A DNA stretch of 63,431 nt from Betaproteobacteria bacterium (GTDB lineage Bacteria > Pseudomonadota > Gammaproteobacteria > Burkholderiales > Casimicrobiaceae): assembly GCA_016861105.1 (NCBI GenBank), contig BOKS01000018.1, positions 1 to 63,431 of the forward strand. Reading direction: 5' to 3'. The translations under genes and the position numbers were made by a program. The notes under the pieces are model-generated. The model made no database searches. It had not been told where the DNA came from and worked only from the letters and a program-made list of their open reading frames with translations. Positions 40,421 through 49,500 of the stretch are shown here, one piece after another (position 1 is the first letter of the stretch; each line of letters opens with the position of its first letter).

Positions 40421-42472
40421 TCACTTGAGCACCTGGACGAGGTTGTTGAAGTCGTCGGTCCACAGCCGCCAGTCGGGGCGCGGCACGAGAGGCTCCTCCG
40501 CCTCGGTGAGCCGCGGGTCGGCGAGCTTGCTGCCGTTGCGCGAGAGCAGGATCCAGTCGCTGCGGCTGGCGAGCGGGCCGAGCCCGCTGTCGGCGACCCA
40601 CAGCGCCTTGAGCTGGTGCGCCCTGGCGAGCGCGTCGACGACCGGCGGGAGGTCGAGGAAGCGGTTGGTCACGTGGAACGCGATGACGCCGTCCGGCTTG
40701 ACGTGGCGCAGGTAGATCGCGAGCGCCTCGTAGGTGATGAGGTGCACCGGGATCGAGTCGGACGAGAAGGCGTCGATCGCCAGCACGTCGAAGGCCTGGT
40801 CGGGCTCGCGCTCGAGGACGAGCCGCGCGTCGCCCAGCGCCGTCTCGACCGTGGCGTCGCTGTCGGACAGGTAGGTGAAGTCGCGCTTCGCGAGCTCGAT
40901 CACGTCGGGGTTGATCTCGTAGAAGCGGTAGGTGTCGCCCTTCGCGCCGTAGGTCGCGAGCGAGCCGGTCCCCAGCCCGATCACCGCGACGCGCAGCGGC
41001 TCGGTGCGCGGATGCAGCGCCTCCAGCAGGCGCCCCACGCCGGACGTGCCGGTGTAGTACGTCGTCGCCTGCCGGCGCAGCTCCGGGTCGAGGTACTGGT
41101 TGCCGTGCAGGATCGTGCCGTGGATCAGGCTGCGGCGATGGTTGCCGGTGCCGGCGTCCAGCTCCTGCACGCGCAGCACGCCGTAGAAGTTGCGCGAGGC
41201 GCTGATCGCGTTGCGGTAGAACTCGGTCGCGCCCCACGCCGCGCAGCCGATCGTGGTGAACAGCGCCGCGAGCCCGAGGACACCGTAGACGGGGTAGTCG
41301 CGGCGCACCTGCCACAGCAGCAGCAGCGCGCAGAGCACGAGTCCGGCGGGCAGCTCGAAGTGCGCGGGCAGCAGCAGCGGCGCGAGGATGCCGACCAGGA
41401 CCGAGCCCGCGGCGCCGCCGAGGGAGATCATCAGGTAGAAGCGCGTGAGGTGGCGCGGGCTCGGCTTGATCCGCACCAGCTCGCCGTGGCACATCATGCA
41501 CGCGAGGAACAGGCCGCCGCAGAAGACCGCGACCTGGATCTCGAGCTCGTGCGTGAGGCTGGGGTCGGCGAGCGTCCACGCCATCACGCCGAGCGCGGCC
41601 GCGGTCATCGACAGCACGATGTCGCGCTTGTACCAGCCCGTGCCGTCGAAGGTGAGGATGAAGGTGAGCAGGTAGATCGCCAGCGGCACGATCCACAGCA
41701 GCGGCACCGAGGCGATGTTCTGCGTGATGTGGTTGCTGACGGCGAGCAGCAGGATCGACGCGGTGGCCGCGAGCGCGCACCACAGCACCTGCCGCGCCGG
41801 CGGCGGCGGGGCGTCGTGCGCGGCATCGACGACCGGCAGCGGCAGTGCGTCGCGGCGCGTCCGCCACCGCGCCGGCACGCGCGCCGCGCTCGGGCCGCGC
41901 AGCGCGGCGAAGCCCGCGGCGGCGCACAGCGCGGCGAACGCGACGTAGGCGGCGGACCAGCCGTGCGCCTGTGCCCGCGTCGCGCTCCACGGCTCGAGCA
42001 GGAACGGGTAGCCGAGCAGCGCGATCATCGACGCGAGGTTCGACAGTGCGAACAGACGGTACGGGCTCGCGTCCGGAAACCGCCGCGCGAACCACGCCTG
42101 CACCAGCGGGCTCGTCGTCGACAACAGGAAGTAGGGCAGGCCGATCGTCGCGGCGAGCATGCCGAGGATCAGCCACGACGGGTTCTCGTCGCCGGCCGGC
42201 TTCCACAGCTCGCCGGGGACGATCGGCAGCACCGCGAGGCTCGCCGCGAGCAGCGCGACGTGCAGCTGGACCGAGCGGCGCGGCGCAAGGCGGCGCACCG
42301 TCCAGTCGGCGTACGTGTAGCCGGCCAGCAGCGCGGTCTGGAAGAAGACGAGACAGGTCGTCCACACCGTCGCCGATCCCCCGAACCAAGGGAGGATCTG
42401 CTTGGCCATCACCGGCTGGACGAGGAACAGCAGGAACGCGCTGACGAAGATCGTGGCGGCGTAGAGCAGCAT
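40421..42472 (-). CDS. Membrane-fused spermidine synthase-like protein
   Basis: A 683-residue protein. Residues 1 to about 410 contain about ten to twelve membrane segments, beginning VSAFLLFLVQPVMAKQILPW, the hallmark of the transporter-like half of this fusion family. Residues about 440-680 form a spermidine-synthase-type Rossmann domain with VIGLGTGSLATYG, YEINPDVIELA and FDVLAIDAFSSDSIPVHLIT. The aspartates expected for polyamine binding are only partly recognisable, so the substrate is open. It is the upstream gene of a likely operon with mtnA and the aldolase. Spermidine synthase would feed methylthioadenosine into that salvage route (inference). Confidence 0.85.
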   Translation of the reverse strand: MLLYAATIFVSAFLLFLVQPVMAKQILPWFGGSATVWTTCLVFFQTALLAGYTYADWTVRRLAPRRSVQLHVALLAASLAVLPIVPGELWKPAGDENPSWLILGMLAATIGLPYFLLSTTSPLVQAWFARRFPDASPYRLFALSNLASMIALLGYPFLLEPWSATRAQAHGWSAAYVAFAALCAAAGFAALRGPSAARVPARWRTRRDALPLPVVDAAHDAPPPPARQVLWCALAATASILLLAVSNHITQNIASVPLLWIVPLAIYLLTFILTFDGTGWYKRDIVLSMTAAALGVMAWTLADPSLTHELEIQVAVFCGGLFLACMMCHGELVRIKPSPRHLTRFYLMISLGGAAGSVLVGILAPLLLPAHFELPAGLVLCALLLLWQVRRDYPVYGVLGLAALFTTIGCAAWGATEFYRNAISASRNFYGVLRVQELDAGTGNHRRSLIHGTILHGNQYLDPELRRQATTYYTGTSGVGRLLEALHPRTEPLRVAVIGLGTGSLATYGAKGDTYRFYEINPDVIELAKRDFTYLSDSDATVETALGDARLVLEREPDQAFDVLAIDAFSSDSIPVHLITYEALAIYLRHVKPDGVIAFHVTNRFLDLPPVVDALARAHQLKALWVADSGLGPLASRSDWILLSRNGSKLADPRLTEAEEPLVPRPDWRLWTDDFNNLVQVLK

Positions 42473-42541
42473 GCAGGCGACGCGCTCCGGCGGCGGGCAA
42501 AGCGCGCATTGTACGGAAGCGTCGGCGGCACCCGCGGAACG

Positions 42542-42660
42542 GGGTCAGCGCCAAAGCGGGGTCAGAGCCGTCGTCTTCCCGTTGCTGCCGGGAAGATGAC
42601 GGCTCTGACCCCGTCTTGGCGGGGAAGATGACGGCTCCGACCGCGTTTCGGCGCTGACCC
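42542..42660. repeat. Nested inverted repeat element, three TCTGACCCC units (REP-like)
   Basis: Outer arms at 42542-42558 and 42644-42660 match at 15 of 17 positions. Inner arms at 42557-42580 and 42590-42613 match at 23 of 24, with a 9-nt loop. A third copy of the inner unit (GGGAAGATGACGGCTCCGAC) lies at 42622-42641. The element ends 2 bp before the stop codon of the downstream PDZ-protein gene and lies upstream of the membrane spermidine-synthase gene. It shares core and layout with the element at 35.9 kb. Confidence 0.85.
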
Positions 42661-42662
42661 GG

Positions 42663-43757
42663 TCAGTAGGTGGTGACCGGCTTGAAGTACTCGACGCGGT
42701 CGATCGAGCGCACGCGCAGGTCCTTGACGTCGATGCCCTGCAGGACCTTGAGCGGGATCTCGGTGCCCGCCTTGCCGCGCGACCAGACCTTCCGGTAGAA
42801 CTCCGCCTGCGAGCGCACCGCCTCGTCGCCGACGCCCAGGATGATGTCGCCCTTGCGGATGCCGGCGGCGTCGGCGGGGCTGTCGGGGGACACGCGCGAC
42901 ACGATGAGCCGTCCCTGCAGCTCCTCGGCGGCGACGCCGAGCCACGGGCGCGGAGCGTCCTTGCGCCGCCCGTTGCGGATCATGTCGTCGAGGATCGGCT
43001 TCAGCGCGTCGATCGGCACGAACATGTTGCCGGGGAGCTTGGGATCGTCCGCGGTCGCCTCGCGCACCACGAGCGAGCCGACGCCGACGATCGTCCCCTT
43101 GCGGTCGACCAGCGCCGCGCCGCTCCACCCCGTGGTCGGCGGGCTCGTGAAGATCGCCTCGTCGAGCATGTACTCCCAGCTCGCGGAGAACGGGCGGCGC
43201 GAGACGACGTAGGCCAGCGCGGTGTCGGGGATGCCGCCCCAGCCTGCGATCAGCACCGGCTCCTTGTCGGAGAGCTTCGCCGAGCTGCCCATCCTCACCG
43301 GCTCCACGTTGAACGGCACGGTGATCTTGAGCAGGCCCAGTCCGGTCGGGTGGTCGTACGCGAGCACGCGCGCCGGATAGCTGCGGCCGCGGTTGTCCGT
43401 GACCTTGATCTCGTCGGCCTCGACGAGCAGGTAGCCGATCGTGAGCACGACGCCGCCGCTCGCGATCACGGTGCCCGTGCCTTCGCGCTCGCGCCCGAGC
43501 GTCGCGCTGCTGCGCGCGTCGGGAACGGCCACCGTCTGGATGCGCACGAGCGCAGCGTAGAGCTTGTCCGGATCGATGCCCTCCTCGGCGGCCTGCGCGG
43601 GATCGATCTCCATCTTCTTCGCGGGGACATCCGCGTCGCGTGCTGCGCTGTCCGGCGCCGCGGGGCGCGCCGCCGGCGACCACGCCAGGGCGACGGCCAG
43701 CAGGCAGGCGAACGGCCAGGCGAGCGACGCGCGGCGGGCGGTGAAGGGACGGGACAT
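42663..43757 (-). CDS. Secreted HtrA-like PDZ protein lacking the catalytic His and Asp (probable pseudoprotease)
   Basis: A 364-residue exported protein. A signal peptide is followed by a trypsin-fold domain and a C-terminal PDZ domain (about 255-345, WLGVAAEELQGRLIVSRVSP). At the position of the usual TNNHVV stands TIGYLLV, so the catalytic His is replaced by Tyr. Where DxxTDLALLK is expected the sequence is DHPTGLGLLK, so the Asp is Gly. The Ser region TTGWSGAALVD keeps a Ser but lacks the GNSGGP oxyanion loop. It is therefore probably inactive and acts as a binding or chaperone-like protein in the periplasm. No frameshift is visible. Confidence 0.85.
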   Translation of the reverse strand: MSRPFTARRASLAWPFACLLAVALAWSPAARPAAPDSAARDADVPAKKMEIDPAQAAEEGIDPDKLYAALVRIQTVAVPDARSSATLGREREGTGTVIASGGVVLTIGYLLVEADEIKVTDNRGRSYPARVLAYDHPTGLGLLKITVPFNVEPVRMGSSAKLSDKEPVLIAGWGGIPDTALAYVVSRRPFSASWEYMLDEAIFTSPPTTGWSGAALVDRKGTIVGVGSLVVREATADDPKLPGNMFVPIDALKPILDDMIRNGRRKDAPRPWLGVAAEELQGRLIVSRVSPDSPADAAGIRKGDIILGVGDEAVRSQAEFYRKVWSRGKAGTEIPLKVLQGIDVKDLRVRSIDRVEYFKPVTTY

Positions 43758-43967
43758 GCGGCCTCCCGAGGAGTGGATGCGGCGCGTGTCGCGCGACGCG
43801 CGCCCGGTGGACGGTCATGCGACCACACGACTATAGCGCGATGCCCGGGCGTTGCAAGGTGGACGCCGCTCGACGTGCCGAAGGCGCCGTCCGACGGACG
43901 TCGCATGCCGGCGGGCCGTCGCGATTTGCTAGGATCGCCGCGGTCGCCCCACGTTCACGGAACCAGC

Positions 43968-45029
43968 ATGCCGCTCGTCGCCGCTCCCGCGCTCGTCGAC
44001 CTCGTCGCCGCGATCATGGAAGGCGCCGGCTGCGCCGCGGACGAAGCGCGCACCGTCGCGCGGCGCCTGGTCGATGCCAACCTGGTCGGACACGACTCGC
44101 ACGGCGTGCTGCGCGTCGCCCAGTACCTCGGCTGGATGCGCGAGGGCAACCTGCGCGCGAACCGCCGTCCCACCGTCGTCTTCGAGAACGACACGATCGC
44201 GATCGTCGACGGCGAGCGCGGCTTCGGCCAGGTGGTCGGCGAGATCGCGGGCAGGCTCGGCGTCGACAAGGCGCGGCGCGGCGGCATCGCGCTGGTCGGC
44301 CTGCGCAACTGCGGGCACCTCGGCCGGCTCGGCGACTGGGCCGAACTCGCGGCGGACGCCGGCTGCGTCTCGCTGCACTTCCTGAACACGTCCGGCGCGA
44401 TGCGCGTCGCGCCGTTCGGCGGCAGCGACCGCCGCCTGTCGACGAACCCGATGTGCGTGGGCATCCCGCAGGCCGGCGCGCCGCCGGTGATCCTCGACAT
44501 CACGACGTCGATGGTCGCCGAGGGCAAGCTGATGGTCGCGCGGAACAAGGGGGAGCGCGTCCCGGAAGGCTGGATCATGGACGCGTCCGGACGGCCGACC
44601 ACCGATCCCGCCGACTTCTACGCCGGCGGATCGCTGCTCACGATCGGCGGCCACAAGGGGTCGGGGCTTTCGATCGTGACCGACCTTCTCGCCGGCGCGC
44701 TGACGACCGGCCGCAGCTCCGATCCCGAAGACCGGGTGCTGCGCAACAACATGCTGTCGATCACGATCGCGCCGGCGGTGTACGACCCCGCCGGCGACGT
44801 GCTGCGCGAGGTGCACCGCTTCGTCGCGTGGGTCAAGGCCTCGCCGCCAGCGGTCGCGGGCGAGCCGGTGCTCGCGCCCGGCGACGTCGAGCGCGCCACG
44901 CGCGCAAAGCGCGAGCGCGACGGCATCGCGCTCGACGAGACGACCTGGCGCGACCTCGTGAGCGCTGCGTCCGGGGTGGGCATCGACGCTACCCGCGCCC
45001 GCCGGCTCGCCGGACTGGCAGCGGAGTGA
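43968..45029 (+). CDS. Ldh-family (malate/L-lactate type 2) NAD(P)-dependent dehydrogenase
   Basis: A 353-residue cytosolic oxidoreductase of the malate/lactate/sulfolactate/ureidoglycolate dehydrogenase family, distinct from classical Ldh/Mdh. Motifs are LVGHDSHGVLRVAQYL, LRNCGHLGRLGDWAE (catalytic His), LSTNPMCVGIP, LDITTSMVAEGKL and IGGHKGSGLSIVTDLL. The exact 2-hydroxy acid cannot be inferred. The ATG at 43968 has weak upstream signals; TAGGAT at 43929-43934 with preceding TGC is a possible extended -10. Its stop overlaps the GTG of the nuclease gene. Confidence 0.88.
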   Translation: MPLVAAPALVDLVAAIMEGAGCAADEARTVARRLVDANLVGHDSHGVLRVAQYLGWMREGNLRANRRPTVVFENDTIAIVDGERGFGQVVGEIAGRLGVDKARRGGIALVGLRNCGHLGRLGDWAELAADAGCVSLHFLNTSGAMRVAPFGGSDRRLSTNPMCVGIPQAGAPPVILDITTSMVAEGKLMVARNKGERVPEGWIMDASGRPTTDPADFYAGGSLLTIGGHKGSGLSIVTDLLAGALTTGRSSDPEDRVLRNNMLSITIAPAVYDPAGDVLREVHRFVAWVKASPPAVAGEPVLAPGDVERATRAKRERDGIALDETTWRDLVSAASGVGIDATRARRLAGLAAE

Positions 45030-45559
45030 GCGCCGGCGGCGCGCCGCGCTTCGCCCTGGTCCTCGCGTCCTGTCTCCTCGCGGCGGAGGTCGCTGCCGCT
45101 TCGTACGCCGCGCGCGTCGTGGCGGTGCACGACGGCGACACGCTCACCGTGCTCGCCCAGCGGCGCGAGGTGCGCCTGCGCCTCGCCGCAATCGACGCCC
45201 CCGAGCGGGGGCAGCCGTACGCGCAGGCGTCGCGCCGCGCGCTCGCCGCGCGCGTCGCGGGCCGCGTCGTGGACATCGAGGCGCGCGGCCGCGACCGCTA
45301 CGGCCGCACGCTCGCGGTCGTACGCGTCGACGGGGTCGACGTGAATCGCGCGCAGGTGCGCGACGGCTGGGCGTGGGTGTTCCGCCGCGTCGCCGACGAG
45401 CCCGGGCTGCTCGCGCTCGAGGACGAGGCGCGGCGCGAGCGTCGCGGCCTGTGGCGGGACGCGCATCCGGTACCGCCGTGGACGTGGCGCGATCGCCTGG
45501 CGGCCGCGCGGCCGCGCGACGCCGCGGCACCGCCCGCGACCCCGGTCCCGGGGCGATAA
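45026..45559 (+). CDS. Secreted staphylococcal-nuclease-like (SNase) protein
   Basis: A 177-residue exported nuclease-fold protein. Signal peptide (to about residue 23), then ARVVAVHDGDTLTVL, LRLAAIDAPERGQPYA and DRYGRTLAVVRV, which supply the Asp, Arg, Glu and Arg residues of the SNase active site, and finally GWAWVFRR. Calcium-dependent cleavage of DNA or RNA outside the cytoplasm is the known family role. The GTG start at 45026 overlaps the preceding TGA (GTGA). The end TAATG overlaps a possible start of the next gene. Confidence 0.87.
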   Translation: MSAGGAPRFALVLASCLLAAEVAAASYAARVVAVHDGDTLTVLAQRREVRLRLAAIDAPERGQPYAQASRRALAARVAGRVVDIEARGRDRYGRTLAVVRVDGVDVNRAQVRDGWAWVFRRVADEPGLLALEDEARRERRGLWRDAHPVPPWTWRDRLAAARPRDAAAPPATPVPGR

Positions 45560-45588
45560 TGCCCGGCCCCGTGCCACGAAGCTCCGCG

Positions 45589-46485
45589 ATGACCGCCGAC
45601 GCCGCGCTCTTTCCAGGATTCACGCCGCGCCTCGTGCCGACCTCCGGCGCGCGGATCCACTGCGTCGTCGGCGGGAGCGGACCGCCGCTGCTGATGCTGC
45701 ACGGCTATCCGCAGACCCACGCGATGTGGCACCGGGTGGCGCCGCCGCTCGCCGCCAGGTTCACCGTCGTCTGCGCCGACCTGCGCGGCTACGGCGACTC
45801 CTCCAAGCCCGCGAGCGACGCCACCCACGCGGCGTACAGCAAGCGGGCCATGGCGCAGGACATGGTCGAGGTCATGCGCGCGCTCGGGCACGAGCGCTTC
45901 CGCCTCGTCGGCCACGACCGCGGCGGGCGCGTCGCGCACCGGCTGTGCGTCGACCATCCGCAGGCCGTGGAGCGCGTCGCCGTGCTCGACATCTCGCCCA
46001 CGCGCACGATGCTGCGCGCCACGGACCTCGCATTCGCGACCGCGTACTACCACTGGTTCTTCCTCGCGCAGCCCTTCGACCTGCCCGAGCGCCTGATCGG
46101 CGCCGACCCCGTCTTCTACCTGCGCCGCAAGGTCGCGGGCTGGGGCAGCGCCGGCCTGTCGGTGTTCGATCCGCGCGCGCTGGGCGAGTACGAGCGCTGC
46201 TTCGCCAACGCGGCGACGATCCACGCGAGCTGCGAGGACTACCGTGCGGCCGCGTCGATCGACCTCGCGCACGACGACGCCGACGTCGCGGCGGGGCGCC
46301 GCGTCGGCTGCCCGCTGCTCGCGCTCTGGGGCGACCAGGGCGTGGTGCACCGACTGTTCGATCCGCTCGCCGACTGGCGCGCCGTGGCCGACGACGTGCG
46401 CGGGCGTCCGCTGCCTTGCGGGCACTACCTCGCCGAGGAAGCGCCCGAGCAGACGCTGCACGAGCTCGCGTCGTTCCTCGCCTGA
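45589..46485 (+). CDS. Alpha/beta hydrolase, haloacetate (fluoroacetate) dehalogenase-like
   Basis: A 298-residue hydrolase. Oxyanion motif HGYPQTHAMW, nucleophile GHDRGGR with D110, carboxylate-binding R111 and R114, halide-pocket residues H155 and W156 in YYHWFF, W185, Y218 and catalytic H279 in CGHYLAEEAPE. These match the fluoroacetate dehalogenase of Rhodopseudomonas palustris (D110, R111, R114, H155, W156, Y219, H280, from memory) almost number for number, which also supports the ATG at 45589. An earlier in-frame ATG at 45559 overlaps the nuclease stop (TAATG) and adds ten residues. Defluorination is plausible but other esters or haloacids remain possible. Confidence 0.88.
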   Translation: MTADAALFPGFTPRLVPTSGARIHCVVGGSGPPLLMLHGYPQTHAMWHRVAPPLAARFTVVCADLRGYGDSSKPASDATHAAYSKRAMAQDMVEVMRALGHERFRLVGHDRGGRVAHRLCVDHPQAVERVAVLDISPTRTMLRATDLAFATAYYHWFFLAQPFDLPERLIGADPVFYLRRKVAGWGSAGLSVFDPRALGEYERCFANAATIHASCEDYRAAASIDLAHDDADVAAGRRVGCPLLALWGDQGVVHRLFDPLADWRAVADDVRGRPLPCGHYLAEEAPEQTLHELASFLA

Positions 46486-46520
46486 CGCTCGGCGACGCGC
46501 GGGCCGCGGGCCTCCCCGCG

Positions 46521-49500
46521 TCAGCGGCGGGACGACTCGTCGACGCTCGCGACCGCCGCGACGAGCTCGGCCGGCTCGACCGGCTTGCCGAGGTGCAGCA
46601 CGAACCCCGCGCGCAGGGCGTGCGCGCGGTCCTCGTCGCGCGCGAACGCGGTGAGCGCGATCGCCGGGACGGCGCCACCGCGTGCGGGCCCGAGCGCGCG
46701 GACGCGGCGCAGGAGCTCGTAGCCGTCCACGTCGGGCATGCCGATGTCGCTGACCAGCACCGCAGGCCGCATGCGCTCGACGAGCGGCAGCGCCTCGCTG
46801 GCGCTCGCGGCCGTCACCACCTCGGCGCCGCACTCGGCGAGCACGCGCGCGGCGAGCTCGCGTGCATCGGGCTGGTCGTCGACGACCAGCACGCGCAGGC
46901 CGCGCAGCTCGACGCAGCCGAGGTCGCGCACCCTGGCTCCCGCGGGGCGCGCGGAAGGCGCGGCGAGCTCGCCGGAGCGCGCCACCGCCAGCGGCAGCCG
47001 GACCGTGAACGTCGCGCCGAGGCCCTCGCCCGCACTCTCGGCGTGCACGGTGCCGCCGTGCAGTTCCACGAGGTGCCGCACGATCGAGAGCCCGAGGCCC
47101 ATGCCGCCGAAGCGTCGGGTCATCGAGGCGTCCGCCTGCCGGAAGCGGTCGAACACGTGGGGGAGGAAGGCGGGGTCGATGCCCGCGCCGGTGTCGGCGA
47201 CGGCGATCTCGACGTGTGCGGGAGCGCGCGCGAGCGTCAGGCGGACGCTGCCCCCGTGCGGCGTGAACTTGATCGCGTTCGCGAGCAGGTTCCAGACGAC
47301 CTGCTGCAGGCGGCCGGGATCGCCGGTGATCGCGTCGAGGTCGGGAGCGATCGTGGCGTCGAGCGCGAGCGCCTTGGCGGCCGCGGCCGGGCGCACCGTC
47401 TGAAGGGCGCTCTCGACGAAGGACGCGGGATGCACCTCCTGCACGTCCAGCCGCAGCTTGCCGGACACGATCCGGCTCATGTCGAGCAGGTCCTCGATCA
47501 GCTGCGTCTGCGCGCGCGCGTTGCGCTCGATCGCCTCCAGGCCGTGGCGGAGGTCCGCCTCGCCGGCGCGTCCGCTGCGCAGCACGCTCGCCCACCCGAG
47601 GATCGCCGACAGCGGCGTGCGCAACTCGTGCGAGAGCGTCGCGAGGAACTCGTCCTTCATGCGGCTCGTGCGCTCCGCCTCCGAGCGGGCGTGGCGTTCG
47701 CTCGCGAGCAGCCCGCTCCGTTCCTCGGCCGCGCGCTGCGCCGCCTGGTAGAGGCGCGCGTTGTCGATCGCGATCGCCGCCTGCGCCGCGATGGCCGCGA
47801 CGATCCGCTCCGAGCGCGCGGTGAACACGCCCGGCTCCGGATGCCCGAAGAACAGGCCGCCGATCACCTCCCCGGAGCGGGCGATCACCGGCACGGCGAG
47901 GTAGCTCCGCACCGGCGGGTGGCCCGACGGCATGCCGCGGTGCGGCGCCATCGTGCCGTAGCGCGGCTCCGCCAGCACGTCGTCGCAGCGCACGACGCCC
48001 TCGCCGCGGAACGTCGGCGCGAACAGCGGCGTGGTGCGCGGCTGCCCGAGGTACGCGAAGGACGCGCGCGGCGCGCCGCTCAGCGCGTAGAGCGTGAACG
48101 CGTCGCCGTCGGCGCCCGTCGTGTTGTAGAAGAACGCGCCGTGGCGGGCCCCCGACAGCTCGGTGGCGGCGTCGGTCACCTGCTGCACCAGGGCCTCGAG
48201 ATCGAGGTTGGACGCGAGCGACGCGCCGGTGCGGTTCAGCACCTCGAGCGTGCGCGTCTCCTCGCGCAGCGCGTCGCGCACGCGCTTCACCTGCTCGACG
48301 TCCGTGTTCGTGCCGAACCAGCGGACCACGCGGCCCTCGGCGTCGCGCAGCGGATTGACGCGCGTGAGGAACGTGCGGAAGGCGCCGTCGGCGCCGCGCA
48401 GCGGGAACTCCATCTCGAACGGCGTCCCCGTGGCCACCGACTCGCGCCAGCGGCGCAGCACTTCGGGAAGGACGTCCGGGTCGTGGACCGCCGTCCAGCC
48501 CCAGCCCGCCATCGCCTGGGGCGTGGTGCCGGTGAAGGCGTACCACTGGCGGTTGTACCAGAAGATGTCGCCGTCGGGCCGCGCCATCCACGCGAGCTGC
48601 GGGATCGAGTCGGCGAGCGCGCGCAGCTCCGCCTCCCCCTCGCGCAACGCCGCCTCGGCGAGGTCGCGCTCCAGCGCGATGCTGGCGAGCCGCGTCGCGG
48701 TGGCGATCAGCGTGCGGTCGCGCGCGCTCGGCGTGGTCGGCGTGCGGTAGTACATGGCGATCGTGCCGAGCACGCTGCCGTTGCTCGCGAAGACCGGCGT
48801 CGAGCAGCACGCGGCGAGCCCGTGGCCTAGCGCGAGGTCGCGGAACGCCGTCCAGCGCGGGTCGCTGGCGATGTCGACGGCGTCGACCGGGACGCGCTCG
48901 TGCGCGGCGGTGCCGCAGGAGCCCACACCCGGTCCGATGCGCAGCCCGTGGATCGCGCGGTTGTAGGCCTCGGGCAGGTGCGGCGCCGCTCCGTGCAGAA
49001 GGCGCTCGCCGTCGCGGTCGAGCCGCAGCACGGAGCACAGCAGGCCGTCGGACGACAGGGCCTCGACCTCGCAGGCCAGCGTCGCGAGCACGTCGCCGAG
49101 CCCCGCGCCGCCGACGACCTGCTCGAGCACCTTCTTCTCGCACGCGAGCAGGTCCTCCGCGTCCTTGTGCGCAGTCACGTCGAGCAGGGAGATCGTGACC
49201 GCGTCGCTGCACGCGGTCACGCGCACGTCGAGCCAGCGCCCCAACGTGGGGTGGAACCACGCGACGTCCACGCGCGAGGTCGTGGCGAGCGCGCGGCGGC
49301 ACGCGCCGTCGAACGGCGTGCCGCGCAGGTCCGGGAACGCGTCGCCGAGGTCGTGGCCCGCGAGGCCGCCGGCGACGCGCTTCAGCGGCGCGAGCAGCGA
49401 CGTGAACTGCGCATTCGCGGCCCGGAAGCGGAGCGCCCGGTCCAGGACCGCGAAGCCGCCGCTCACGCCTTCGAGAAGGGGCTGGAGCGCCGCGTCCGCG

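Noticed and set aside
42663..43757. Annotation as an active DegP/HtrA serine protease
   Set aside because: The catalytic His and Asp positions are Tyr and Gly and the oxyanion loop is not conserved.
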